DNA of 64,000 nucleotides from Paenibacillus sp. LHD-38 (GTDB taxonomy: Bacteria; Bacillota; Bacilli; Paenibacillales; Paenibacillaceae): the NCBI RefSeq assembly GCF_031157315.1, contig NZ_JAVIFU010000031.1:1-64000 (forward strand), written 5' to 3'. Position 1 is the first letter of the stretch. The number at the start of each line of letters is the position of its first letter. The notes under the pieces are model-generated. The model had not been told where the DNA came from and ran no database searches. It saw nothing but the letters and a program-made list of their open reading frames with translations. The translations under genes and the position numbers were made by a program. This document shows, in pieces, positions 1 to 8,154 of this stretch.

Positions 1-26
1 TTACCCAATCTATTTTTCTCAAGCAT
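1..26 (-). CDS. possible start of a gene leaving the window
   Basis: On the minus strand an AGGAG at 40-36 precedes an ATG at 26 by nine bases. Only eight codons (MLEKNRLG) lie inside the window, so nothing can be said about function. An in-frame ATG at 35 abuts the AGGAG and is less likely. The arrangement would make it divergent from the lipoprotein gene at 214. The call rests only on the ribosome site and open frame. Confidence 0.25.
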
Positions 27-213
27 GAAGGTCATCTCCTAGGATAAATTCTGACCTATATACCTTCGACAAATGTTTGGAAATACCTGCTAGTTAATCT
101 TGCTGTCGTAGTTTTTTTTCTGAAAATTTTCTCATGGTTAAAGTGGTTCAGAATCTCCTCATTGGTTAAGTATAGTTAAGCACTCCAACAACCAGTCGAG
201 AGGAGCACCACAA

Positions 214-420
214 ATGAATAAAACAAAAAAGAATAGCAGCCACACTAAGCTGATATTAATTGCCTTGATGAGCGTTACGGTCGTCTTCACCGCATCTGCA
301 TGCAATAATGCTAATAACGTGGATGGCAATGCAAATGGAAACGTGATCATAGAAGATGATAACAACGCGTCAGGCAATACAACCGAACCAGAGGCCACCG
401 ATGAGGTCAGCACTCCTTAA
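214..420 (+). CDS. small predicted lipoprotein
   Basis: A 68-residue protein with a basic N-terminus (MNKTKKN), a hydrophobic stretch at about residues 13-28 and a lipobox-like TASAC whose cysteine is near residue 30. The mature part is about 38 residues, rich in Asn, Asp, Glu and Thr and without a recognisable domain. A GAGGAG ribosome site lies about eight bases before the ATG. It should be lipid-anchored on the outer face of the membrane. Many Gram-positive bacteria encode short acidic lipoproteins of unknown role, and I do not recognise this one. It stands alone and is followed by a strong terminator. Confidence 0.6.
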   Translation: MNKTKKNSSHTKLILIALMSVTVVFTASACNNANNVDGNANGNVIIEDDNNASGNTTEPEATDEVSTP

Positions 421-439
421 TATAATACAAAATAAATAA

Positions 440-500
440 GGAAGGGCCTTCTGTCATGCGGGCATAACATTATGTTATGCAATGTGAGACAGAGGGCTTT
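440..500 (+). terminator. intrinsic terminator with embedded palindrome
   Basis: Outer arms GCCTTCTGTC and GACAGAGGGC pair with one wobble and are followed by a run of T. The loop contains a 19-base palindrome (GCATAACAT, one T, ATGTTATGC), so the structure is a hairpin nested inside another. It ends the lipoprotein transcript. Confidence 0.75.
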
Positions 501-512
501 TTTTCGTTTGTT

Positions 513-671
513 ATGGGAACGGCTAGAGTTGCCGCGCTGCTCGGGAGCAGCTTCATTTTGATAGCAATATTGATAAAGAAACTCCCTTATCCAATGCTTG
601 TGCCAGAGCCTTACGAGACATATGACGGTAGAATCAGCTGGAAAAAGGCCTGGAATGACGATCATCAATAA
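513..671 (+). CDS. possible small membrane protein, unknown
   Basis: An open frame of 52 codons from ATG 513 (a longer frame from 477 would start inside the terminator). It encodes a hydrophobic stretch (VAALLGSSFILIAILI) followed by a polar tail. There is no convincing ribosome site because the T-run of the preceding terminator lies just upstream. It could be a real small membrane protein, a leftover of a larger gene, or chance. I recognise no family. Confidence 0.22.
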   Translation: MGTARVAALLGSSFILIAILIKKLPYPMLVPEPYETYDGRISWKKAWNDDHQ

Positions 672-775
672 AATGCAAAACTAAATGTTAATTTAATGCA
701 ATGAAAAGTGGCATTGTTTTGGTACACTTGAATTAACAGCCACGCGTATGACTTCACAGGAAGAGGGAGAGAGAA

Positions 776-2554
776 ATGAAACGGACCAGTATACGCTATA
801 GGCTCATGGTTTTGATGATTTGTTTGACGACGCTGCCCGTACTGACGGTTACGTGGATTGCAATGAACAATACCCGCGGCTCGGTCGAAAAAGAAATCAT
901 CGATGCGAACCGCTCTCGGATGTTGTCTGCTGATCAATATTTGGATGAGCTGATCCGGCAGATGGACGTTCTATTTTATTCGCTTCAGGTCAACCAGCCG
1001 TTGATCGAAGGTCTGAACGCAATCGATAACCAAAGCGGAAGCGGACAGTTTCGCACGCAGAAATATATTCAAGAAACGTTGACGAAAGCTTTTTATGCAA
1101 ATTCCAAAAAAATAGATGAGCTGGCGCTGTATACGCATCAAAGTCAAAAGATTTATTCGGTCAATTATGCGAACAGCGGCTTAATTTATTCGCTTGATAT
1201 TGAGAAGGGGAACTGGAATCGAATGCTGCAAGCCCCTATTAATATGTACTTCAAGCAAGCCGACAGCGGTATTTATGCCTTTCACAGCATGAACCGGTTT
1301 GCGGATCAGGAATTGCTGGGGGGATTATCCGTCCGTATGAATAAGGAAGTATGGAAGGAAGTCAGCAATATTTTGAAATCGGAAGATGACAGTTCCGTTT
1401 TCTTAGTTAATGACGAGGGGGAGCAGTTGTCCGGCTCCACATTGGAGCCAGGCTTATACGACATAGCAGATATCCTAAACCATGATGGTATCCTAAATAA
1501 AGAGTTGGAAATCATGAAGACCGACAGCCATTTTATATTTATCAAACGCGTCGATGACGGCGAGCTTACTCTCATTAAGGCTTTACCGATTACGACGATT
1601 GCTGAGAGCGCTAACAATACGGTTAGAGCGGGAATTATAACAGGCTTGCTGTTTGCGTTAGCCTCCATTTTATTGTCTATCATGGTGTCGCTTCGAATTA
1701 CTAGACCCATTGTCAGCTTAGCAAGAACGATGCGCATGACGCCCATTCAACAATTTGAGCTTACTTCGGTCCGCAGTCAAGATGAGATCGGACTCCTGGA
1801 ACGAGGCTATAATTCGATGATGCAGCGGATGAAGGAGCTGGTAGAGAACGAATACCAGAAAGAGATCGAGGTTAAGAATGCACAGCTCATGGCGCTGCAG
1901 GCACAAATTAATCCTCATTTTTTAAATAACACCTTGAATTTAATCGGCGGCATGGCATTAGTGAAGGGCGCGCCAGAAATTTATAAGATTACGAAGGTTA
2001 TCGGCGATCTGCTGCGTTATTCGATAAGCTCCGGGCATGAAGCAGCTGCGCTGGATGAAGAATTAAAGCATATTCGCAATTATTTGTTTATTCAGGAGCA
2101 AAGGTTCTCGGGACGCTGCACGATTACCATCGATTACGACGGCGCAGATCTCGGCATACAGCTTCCAAGGTTTACGCTCCAGCCGCTGATAGAGAATGCT
2201 TTCGAGCATGGGCTTCAACCGAAGGAAGGCAGCTGGAAGGTTCAAATCCGGGTAAAAGCAATCAGAAAGCGTATGGTTATCCTCATTCAGGACAACGGAA
2301 TAGGTTTGGATAGAACACGCTTGTTGATGCTGAGGTCAGAGCTAAAGGATGGCATGCCCATAAAGGTTGACCGGCTGGATCCGGAGAAGGATCAGCCGCG
2401 AATGCGTAAAGGAATTGGCCTGCAAAATGTAAATGCAAGACTGAAATTGCATTTTGGAGAGAGCGCCGCACTGCGAATATTCAGCCAGTCTGGGAATGGG
2501 ACATTGATCGCGCTGAAGCTGCCATTGCCAAAGAAGGAGGATGTGCATGAATAA
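776..2554 (+). CDS. YesM-type sensor histidine kinase
   Basis: A 592-residue membrane kinase that would autophosphorylate on histidine in response to an extracellular signal and pass phosphate to the regulator encoded next. TM1 lies near residues 9-30, an extracellular sensor region near 30-285, TM2 near 286-308, and a HAMP segment follows. The His_kinase box QINPHFLNN carries His381. An N box (QPLIENAFEHG) and G box (DNGIGL) complete the ATPase domain. GAGGGAGAGAG precedes the ATG. The stop overlaps the start of the response regulator, so the two are translationally coupled. Kinases of this family usually sit with a YesN regulator and a sugar ABC importer. Here only a 3' scrap of a binding protein follows the pair, so its original target transporter seems lost. 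Confidence 0.93.
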   Translation: MKRTSIRYRLMVLMICLTTLPVLTVTWIAMNNTRGSVEKEIIDANRSRMLSADQYLDELIRQMDVLFYSLQVNQPLIEGLNAIDNQSGSGQFRTQKYIQETLTKAFYANSKKIDELALYTHQSQKIYSVNYANSGLIYSLDIEKGNWNRMLQAPINMYFKQADSGIYAFHSMNRFADQELLGGLSVRMNKEVWKEVSNILKSEDDSSVFLVNDEGEQLSGSTLEPGLYDIADILNHDGILNKELEIMKTDSHFIFIKRVDDGELTLIKALPITTIAESANNTVRAGIITGLLFALASILLSIMVSLRITRPIVSLARTMRMTPIQQFELTSVRSQDEIGLLERGYNSMMQRMKELVENEYQKEIEVKNAQLMALQAQINPHFLNNTLNLIGGMALVKGAPEIYKITKVIGDLLRYSISSGHEAAALDEELKHIRNYLFIQEQRFSGRCTITIDYDGADLGIQLPRFTLQPLIENAFEHGLQPKEGSWKVQIRVKAIRKRMVILIQDNGIGLDRTRLLMLRSELKDGMPIKVDRLDPEKDQPRMRKGIGLQNVNARLKLHFGESAALRIFSQSGNGTLIALKLPLPKKEDVHE

Positions 2555-3629
2555 AGTACTTATTATTGATGATGAGCCATGGGCAAGAGAGGTTATCAAA
2601 GCTCTTGGAGAATGGGAACGGCTGAAGCTTGTTATTGCCGGCGAAGCAGAGGATGGGAAGTCGGGTCTTCGATTGATCGATGAGCTTGCTCCCCACATCG
2701 TTGTAACGGATATGCGCATGCCGGGCACGGATGGCGTTGAGCTTCTAAAACAAATAAACGAACGGTTTCCGCTGCTAAAAATTATAGTCATGAGCGGATA
2801 TGACGATTTTATTTACTTAAAACAGGCCATTCGTTCGCGTGCGGTGGAATATTTGCTGAAGCCTGTTGACCCCATGGAGCTTAATGCTGCTTTACAGAAA
2901 TGCGTCGAAGAGCTGGAGGCCTTGGAGCATTCGGAAGGTTCGCTCCGGAGATCGCCTTTGCTATTTTCAAGCGTGCCCCAAACTGATCGTTATATCGCTC
3001 TTAAACAGCGTGCGCTTGCTGCATTATTTGAGCTTAGCAAGCCATCGGCCCTTCATTCACTGAGCAAGGTGGAACTTTTATTGGCGGAAGCCTTTCCCGG
3101 AGGTATAAAGGCGGAACAGCTTGAGCGGCTGGATGTCGATTTTACAGATATACTCGAGCAGTTCTTAGGCGAATATTCGTTTGAAGGCAGTAAAGTAAAC
3201 CTGCCCGAAAAGCGTATCTCTCCTTGCGGCAGCTTAACCGAAGTAATCGGAAAAATCGGAAACCTGTTTAGTGAAGTTATCGATATGCTTGAAGCTGTCC
3301 AAAAAACGAAAGGCAATTTGGTTATTGCAGAGGTGAAAGATTATCTGGATAAGCATTACTTAGAGCCGATCGCGCTTGAAAGCGTAGCCCTTCAATTTTA
3401 TGTCAGCAAGGAGCATCTTAGCCGAACCTTTAAAGCGGCCGCAGGGGAGAATTTGACGGAATATATTATTCGCAAACGGATGGAGAAAGCCAGGGAACTT
3501 CTGCTGTTGCCGCATGTCTCCATTAAAGAAGCAGCGAGGCTAACCGGCTATTCCGAGCTTCCTTATTTCCATCGCGTCTTCAAAAAACATTTTGGCGTGA
3601 CGCCTGGCGATATGAAGAGCGGAAAATAA
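2547..3629 (+). CDS. YesN-type response regulator, AraC output domain
   Basis: A 360-residue regulator: receiver domain at residues 1-120 with acidic pair DD at 8-9, phospho-acceptor Asp55 (VVTDMRMPG) and conserved Lys in LLKPVD. A variable linker follows, then two AraC-type helix-turn-helices in the last 100 residues (VSKEHLSRTFKAAAGE; TGYSELPYFHRVFKKHFG). The ATG at 2547 is chosen over one at 2541 because AAGGAGG lies six bases before it. It overlaps the kinase gene by eight bases. It would activate a nearby sugar-uptake gene when phosphorylated, but no intact target lies downstream. Linker length is shorter than in the other two YesN proteins of this window. Confidence 0.93.
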   Translation: MNKVLIIDDEPWAREVIKALGEWERLKLVIAGEAEDGKSGLRLIDELAPHIVVTDMRMPGTDGVELLKQINERFPLLKIIVMSGYDDFIYLKQAIRSRAVEYLLKPVDPMELNAALQKCVEELEALEHSEGSLRRSPLLFSSVPQTDRYIALKQRALAALFELSKPSALHSLSKVELLLAEAFPGGIKAEQLERLDVDFTDILEQFLGEYSFEGSKVNLPEKRISPCGSLTEVIGKIGNLFSEVIDMLEAVQKTKGNLVIAEVKDYLDKHYLEPIALESVALQFYVSKEHLSRTFKAAAGENLTEYIIRKRMEKARELLLLPHVSIKEAARLTGYSELPYFHRVFKKHFGVTPGDMKSGK

Positions 3630-3662
3630 ACGACAAAACACGACAATAATACAGCAGGCACG

Positions 3663-3809
3663 ATGATCAATCTGTCTACTTCTACAACGTTAGCCGTATC
3701 GAAAAAAAGCAAAAACAAAGAAGTGGCGCTGGATCTGCTGAACTATTTCTATGATGAGAAGGATTCCTCCGCGTTATTCCAGGAGCTAAAATTCAATCCG
3801 GTGTCGTGA
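3663..3809 (+). pseudogene. 3' remnant of a sugar ABC transporter binding-protein gene
   Basis: An open stretch of 48 codons reads MINLSTSTTLAVSKKSKN and then KEVALDLLNYFYDEK, ending at a TGA. The pattern, in which a substrate-binding protein keeps its fold and its last helices contain K-EVALDLLNYF, is typical of the C-terminus of family 1 solute-binding proteins. The same frame is open back to the stop codon of the response regulator at 3627, with no ribosome site, no signal peptide and no N-terminal domain. I read it as the end of a gene whose first roughly 350-400 codons were deleted, together with the permeases normally found beside YesM/YesN. Confidence 0.7.
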
Positions 3810-3886
3810 CGAGGATGAACACTCGGTCGCGGTTCAGCGGCTGCGAATCGTCGTTCTCTAATTCGCCTATTTCATCCGCAAAAACC

Positions 3887-3920
3887 AAAAACCGCCGGAG
3901 CACATACTCCGGCGGTTTTT
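3887..3920. terminator. bidirectional intrinsic terminator
   Basis: A perfect 14-base stem (AAAAACCGCCGGAG / CTCCGGCGGTTTTT) with a six-base loop. It has A and T runs on both sides, so it can end transcripts from the response-regulator side and from the GH51 gene on the other strand. Confidence 0.9.
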
Positions 3921-3958
3921 GATTTGGGGTTAAGAAGCAATACGGTGAAGGTATTGCG

Positions 3959-5464
3959 TTATTTCACTTGCAGCCTGATTACATTCCAGGACGCTTTACC
4001 CAGTACGGATGTTACCGCACCATTATCGGCAATGGCATCTCCGCGATTGTGAGGCACAACTTGTCCTGGATTTGCTTTCGTGTTGCTTGCCTTTAAATCG
4101 TCATTTTCCAGAACGATATGCTCGATCACGCTAACATTCCCGAAGCTGCGAACGTCAACACTAAGCTCCATACCGTTTGTTAAATGACGATTGACAGCAA
4201 AGATCGTCACTTCGTTTTTTTCCTCATTGTAAACGCTGATCGCTTCTAAGTACGGAACATCCGTGAAATCTTTCGAATCGTATTTAGGCGAAGTCGTAAT
4301 CGGCTGAAGCACCGTTCCTCTACCGTAGATCGAAGCGTGCATATAAGGATAATAGGTCGTTTGCAGCCAGAGCGGCCCGCCGTTTTCTGTCATAATAGGT
4401 GCGATGACATTGATTAATTGAGCAATACAAGCCATTTTCACACGGTCAGCATGCTTTAGTAACGTGATGATGAAGCAGCCGACAGCGAGCGCATCCTCAT
4501 GCGTATACACATCCTCGAATTCCGGCGGCGCAACCTGCCACAGCTCCTCGGCGCGGCTTGAACCGATGGAATTCCATACATTCCATTCATCAAGGGACAG
4601 CATGAGCTTCTTTTTGCTCTTCTTTTTGGCCTTTATATAATCGCAAATGGCCGTGACATCGTAGATGAACTGATCCATATCGAGCGACTTCGCAAGGAAG
4701 TTGGAGGAATCATTTTCATTATTATTGTAGTAGGTATGCAGCGATAAGAAATCAACTTGATCGTAAGTGAGATCAAGTACTGTTGCCTCCCAATCGGCAA
4801 AGGTACTCATCCCGCTGGATGAACTGCCGCATGCAACAAGCTCGATGTAAGGATCGACCCAGCGCATTGCTTTTGCCGTTTCATTCGCAAGTCTGCCATA
4901 TTCCACTGCTGTTTTTGCGCCGATTTGCCAAGGGCCGTCCATTTCATTTCCGAGGCACCAGGTCTTAAATTTATGAGGATCTTTATAACCGTGTGATATT
5001 CTTAGATCACTATAGTAGGAGCCGGAAGGATGATTGCAATATTCAACGAGATTTCTAGCCGCATCAATGCCGCGTGTACCGAGATTAACTGCCATCATAA
5101 CCTCTGAGCCGACAAGCTTGGCCCAATCCGCAAATTCATTCGTGCCGACTTCATTTGTTTCGGTCGTCCACCAAGCGAGATCCAGAAGACGTTTCCTCTC
5201 CGATTTAGGACCAACGCCGTCCTCCCAGTTATAACCGGAAACGAAATTTCCGCCTGGATAACGGATGATTGGAACGTTCAAGGAACGAATGGCATTCAGC
5301 GCATCTTGGCGAAAACCGTTATCATCGGCAGTAGGATGGCCGGGCTCATAGATCCCGCCGTAAACTGCTCTTCCCAAATGCTCAATAAAGGAACCGTAGA
5401 GCCTGGGATCTACCTCGGAAACGGGAAAGTTTTTATCGATAAGCATGGTTGATTGAATAGACAT
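3959..5464 (-). CDS. abfA: GH51 alpha-L-arabinofuranosidase
   Basis: An intracellular retaining enzyme that removes terminal alpha-L-arabinofuranosyl groups from arabino- or arabinoxylo-oligosaccharides. From ATG 5464 (AGGAGG nine bases upstream; an in-frame TTG at 5473 abuts the ribosome site) it has 501 residues, the usual family length. The acid/base is Glu174 in WCLGNEMDGPW and the nucleophile Glu293 in SLDEWNVW, positions that match well-studied Bacillus-group enzymes. There is no signal peptide. A TIM barrel is followed by a C-terminal beta-sandwich. It is transcribed away from the winged-helix regulator at 5621, which is the obvious candidate to control it. Confidence 0.95.
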   Translation of the reverse strand: MSIQSTMLIDKNFPVSEVDPRLYGSFIEHLGRAVYGGIYEPGHPTADDNGFRQDALNAIRSLNVPIIRYPGGNFVSGYNWEDGVGPKSERKRLLDLAWWTTETNEVGTNEFADWAKLVGSEVMMAVNLGTRGIDAARNLVEYCNHPSGSYYSDLRISHGYKDPHKFKTWCLGNEMDGPWQIGAKTAVEYGRLANETAKAMRWVDPYIELVACGSSSSGMSTFADWEATVLDLTYDQVDFLSLHTYYNNNENDSSNFLAKSLDMDQFIYDVTAICDYIKAKKKSKKKLMLSLDEWNVWNSIGSSRAEELWQVAPPEFEDVYTHEDALAVGCFIITLLKHADRVKMACIAQLINVIAPIMTENGGPLWLQTTYYPYMHASIYGRGTVLQPITTSPKYDSKDFTDVPYLEAISVYNEEKNEVTIFAVNRHLTNGMELSVDVRSFGNVSVIEHIVLENDDLKASNTKANPGQVVPHNRGDAIADNGAVTSVLGKASWNVIRLQVK

Positions 5465-5511
5465 AAATAACAACCTCCTAGTTGAATTAATTAATAAACT
5501 AATTCATAATT

Positions 5512-5547
5512 GTTGATAATCTAATTAATATTTATCATATTAACAAC
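5512..5547. promoter_or_regulatory. candidate operator between GH51 and its divergent regulator
   Basis: Within the 156-bp AT-rich intergenic region an interrupted inverted repeat is visible: TGATAA (5514-5519) and TTATCA (5532-5537), extended outward by GTTG (5512) and CAAC (5544-5547). ArsR-like winged-helix dimers bind such imperfect repeats, so control of both divergent genes is plausible. No experimental support; AT-rich sequence yields such repeats by chance. Confidence 0.35.
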
Positions 5548-5620
5548 TCAGATTCAATACGGTTGCCTATGATTATCTTAGGATTAACTAAATTGCTAAT
5601 TGTAAAAGCGGGTGTATTGC

Positions 5621-6550
5621 ATGTATTTATCGACCGATGCGGAATCGCTGCGCGTATATGAAGCGCTGGCAAGCGAGGCTCGCTTGCAGATTATCGACTT
5701 ATTAAATATGAAAGAGATGCATATCAAAGAACTGGCATCGGAACTGTTTCTAAGCAGCGCAATTGTAAGCACGCATGTGAACAAGCTGCAGAAGGCCGGT
5801 CTCGTCAGCTGTAAGATGCGCAGAATCAATGGAGGGACCTATAAGTTCTGTTCCTTGTCTACGGAGTATCTCCAAATCAAGCTGTCTCGATTTACGCCCG
5901 CTGCAAGAAAGTTCGCAGAGGTATCCATCCCGATTGGCCAATACACGGATATTGAAGCTTCCCCTACCTGCGGGCTTGCCACAACGGAGAAGATGATTGG
6001 GCATTATGACAATCCTGCTTATTTTTTGGATCCTGAACGCGTGCATGCCGGGATCCTATGGTTCACCAGAGGATTTGTCGAATACAAAATCCCTAATTAT
6101 TTATTCAAGGATCAAAAGGTGCAAGAAATCGAGATATCGATGGAGATTGGTTCGGAGGCTCCTTATATCAATGAAAATTGGCCTTCGGATATTCAATTCG
6201 CAATAAACGGGACAGAGCTTGGCACATGGACAAGCCCAGGGGATTTCGGCCGCATGCGGGGACGCTTGTCTCCGGATTGGTGGAAGAACGACGTTAATCA
6301 ATATGGTTTAATGAAGGTACTGAGAATTAATAAATTCGGATCATTCATTGATGGTATGCAAATATCCGATACTACGATAATGGACGTGCCTTGGGATAAC
6401 TCCCAGTGGACATTTCGAATACGCGCGGAGGATACCTCGCAAGGCCGCGGCGGACTGACGCTGTACGGAAAAGGATTTGGGAATTATGATCAAGATATCG
6501 TCATTCGGAGCTATTATGAGCAGTCGGACTCTGAAAGCAACAAAACATAG
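5621..6550 (+). CDS. ArsR-like winged-helix regulator with large C-terminal domain
   Basis: A protein of about 309 residues. Residues 1-85 form an ArsR-like winged helix (YEALASEARLQIIDLL; HIKELASELFLSSAIVSTHV; recognition helix then KLQKAGLV). Plain ArsR proteins are 90-120 residues. This one carries about 220 further residues that look like a beta-rich domain with many aromatic residues (NWPSDIQFAINGTELG, PWDNSQWTFRIRAED). I infer a ligand-sensing role, possibly for an arabinoside, from the divergent GH51 gene. ATG 5621 follows GGGTG by about six bases; a GTG at 5612 is an alternative start. A metal-binding Cys motif of the ArsR metal sensors is not visible in helix 3. Confidence 0.8.
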   Translation: MYLSTDAESLRVYEALASEARLQIIDLLNMKEMHIKELASELFLSSAIVSTHVNKLQKAGLVSCKMRRINGGTYKFCSLSTEYLQIKLSRFTPAARKFAEVSIPIGQYTDIEASPTCGLATTEKMIGHYDNPAYFLDPERVHAGILWFTRGFVEYKIPNYLFKDQKVQEIEISMEIGSEAPYINENWPSDIQFAINGTELGTWTSPGDFGRMRGRLSPDWWKNDVNQYGLMKVLRINKFGSFIDGMQISDTTIMDVPWDNSQWTFRIRAEDTSQGRGGLTLYGKGFGNYDQDIVIRSYYEQSDSESNKT

Positions 6551-6573
6551 ATCAGATAGCGGAGGTATAAGTT

Positions 6574-8151
6574 ATGGCCATTTCATGTCGTGTTCTCATC
6601 GTAGATGATGAATTATTAGTCAGGCAGGGGATTAAGCATCTGCTGAATTGGGAGCATGAAGGCTTTCAAATTGTCGGTGAAGCCTCTAACGGCAAAGAAG
6701 CGCTTGAATTGATCGAGCGTTTGGAGCCCCATATCGTCATTACGGATATCGTTATGCCCGTCATGGGCGGAGAGGAATTGACCCGTGCGATAAAGACGAG
6801 ATTTCCTCAAATCGAAGTCATTATTTTAAGCAGCTTTGGCGAGTTTGATTACGTAAGATCGACCTTCCAAAGCGGCGTTGCCGATTATATTTTAAAGCCT
6901 AAGCTGGAAGCCTTTCAGTTATTGGACATAGTAAAGCGTACTGCTCAGAAAATTCCTTCATTGAAGCTTGTAGAATCAGAGGATGAAGGAGGGTTGTCCA
7001 TCCATGCGATGCTGGACAAGCTCCTTTCCGGTTATGAAGTTGATGCAAATGACGCGATCATAGCGGAAGCATTCCCCAATAACAAATATCAGCTGCTGGG
7101 CGCCGATTTAAAGCAAATCCAAACCAAAGGCATAGACGGGAATGGCAATCCACAGTGGCTGGATCGAATGAAAGCAGAGCTTGAAGCAGAGCTGCCGCAA
7201 GCCGTTTATTTTCACCTGCCTACCGAATCGAATATGGTCGTAATGCTTATTAACTTGGATAGCAGCGAGATGGCTGCTTTAACGAATACGGCACGTAAGC
7301 TGGCGGCTTGGACAATCGCTCAGTTTCCGGGGATTGGCTGGACGGTAGGCGAGTCTTTTTCTGATTTGAGGCAGCTGGCCCTGTATTACAAGGATCGTTT
7401 TCTCAAAATGAATGCTTATCGTTTCTTTCTTCCGGAATCCCAGCATCTCATCGTTTATAACGAGCTTTCGAAGAGCACGGATGAAATCCAGAGCTTTAAC
7501 ATGAATCATTTTACGGAGCTGATGAACAGGCGGCAATTTGTCGACGCGTTCGGCAAGCTGCTTGAACATGTGAATGGTCTCGCAAGAAATTACAAGACGG
7601 ATGTATTCGAATTTAAATCTTTTGTAAGCAATGTCATTTTCAATATTACGATTTTGCTTGGTCGTCTGGAGTCCGACATAAAGAAACTTGAGGAATCAAA
7701 ATATAAATACTTCAAGCTGATCGGAGAATCGACGCATGCGAGCGAGACGATCACGCTGCTTAATGCTTTTATCAACGAGGCAAATGACGTGATCAAGAAG
7801 AGAGGGGCCGCGGGCAGCAATTCAAATATGACACAGCTGCTTCATTTTATACGCGAGCATTATGCGGAACCGCTAAGCCTTACGGAATTAGCAAAGCATT
7901 TTCATTTTAACCCATCCTATTTATCAAGCTATTTCACCTCGCATAATAAGGAGGGCTTCAGCGAATATTTGAATAGGATCAGGGTGGAGAAAGCCGCAGA
8001 GCTATTGCAGGACGATTCGTCATCCATTGCTGAAATTAGCGGTATGGTCGGTTATTCGGACCATAGTTATTTTACGAAGGTATTTAAGAAGTTAACGGGT
8101 TTGTCCCCAAGCCATTACAGAAAACAATACACAGGTAAGAAGAGGGATTAA
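6574..8151 (+). CDS. YesN-type response regulator, AraC output domain
   Basis: A 525-residue regulator starting at ATG 6574 behind GCGGAGGT. The receiver domain has DDE near residue 11, phospho-acceptor Asp58 (VITDIVMPV) and a Lys in LKPKLE. A central region of about 280 residues is typical of long YesN proteins. The final 100 residues hold the two AraC helix-turn-helices (LTELAKHFHFNPSYLSSYF; VGYSDHSYFTKVFKK). The kinase gene follows after three bases, so order is regulator then kinase, the reverse of the other two pairs. It probably activates the binding-protein gene at 10100. Confidence 0.94.
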   Translation: MAISCRVLIVDDELLVRQGIKHLLNWEHEGFQIVGEASNGKEALELIERLEPHIVITDIVMPVMGGEELTRAIKTRFPQIEVIILSSFGEFDYVRSTFQSGVADYILKPKLEAFQLLDIVKRTAQKIPSLKLVESEDEGGLSIHAMLDKLLSGYEVDANDAIIAEAFPNNKYQLLGADLKQIQTKGIDGNGNPQWLDRMKAELEAELPQAVYFHLPTESNMVVMLINLDSSEMAALTNTARKLAAWTIAQFPGIGWTVGESFSDLRQLALYYKDRFLKMNAYRFFLPESQHLIVYNELSKSTDEIQSFNMNHFTELMNRRQFVDAFGKLLEHVNGLARNYKTDVFEFKSFVSNVIFNITILLGRLESDIKKLEESKYKYFKLIGESTHASETITLLNAFINEANDVIKKRGAAGSNSNMTQLLHFIREHYAEPLSLTELAKHFHFNPSYLSSYFTSHNKEGFSEYLNRIRVEKAAELLQDDSSSIAEISGMVGYSDHSYFTKVFKKLTGLSPSHYRKQYTGKKRD

Positions 8152-8154
8152 GCG

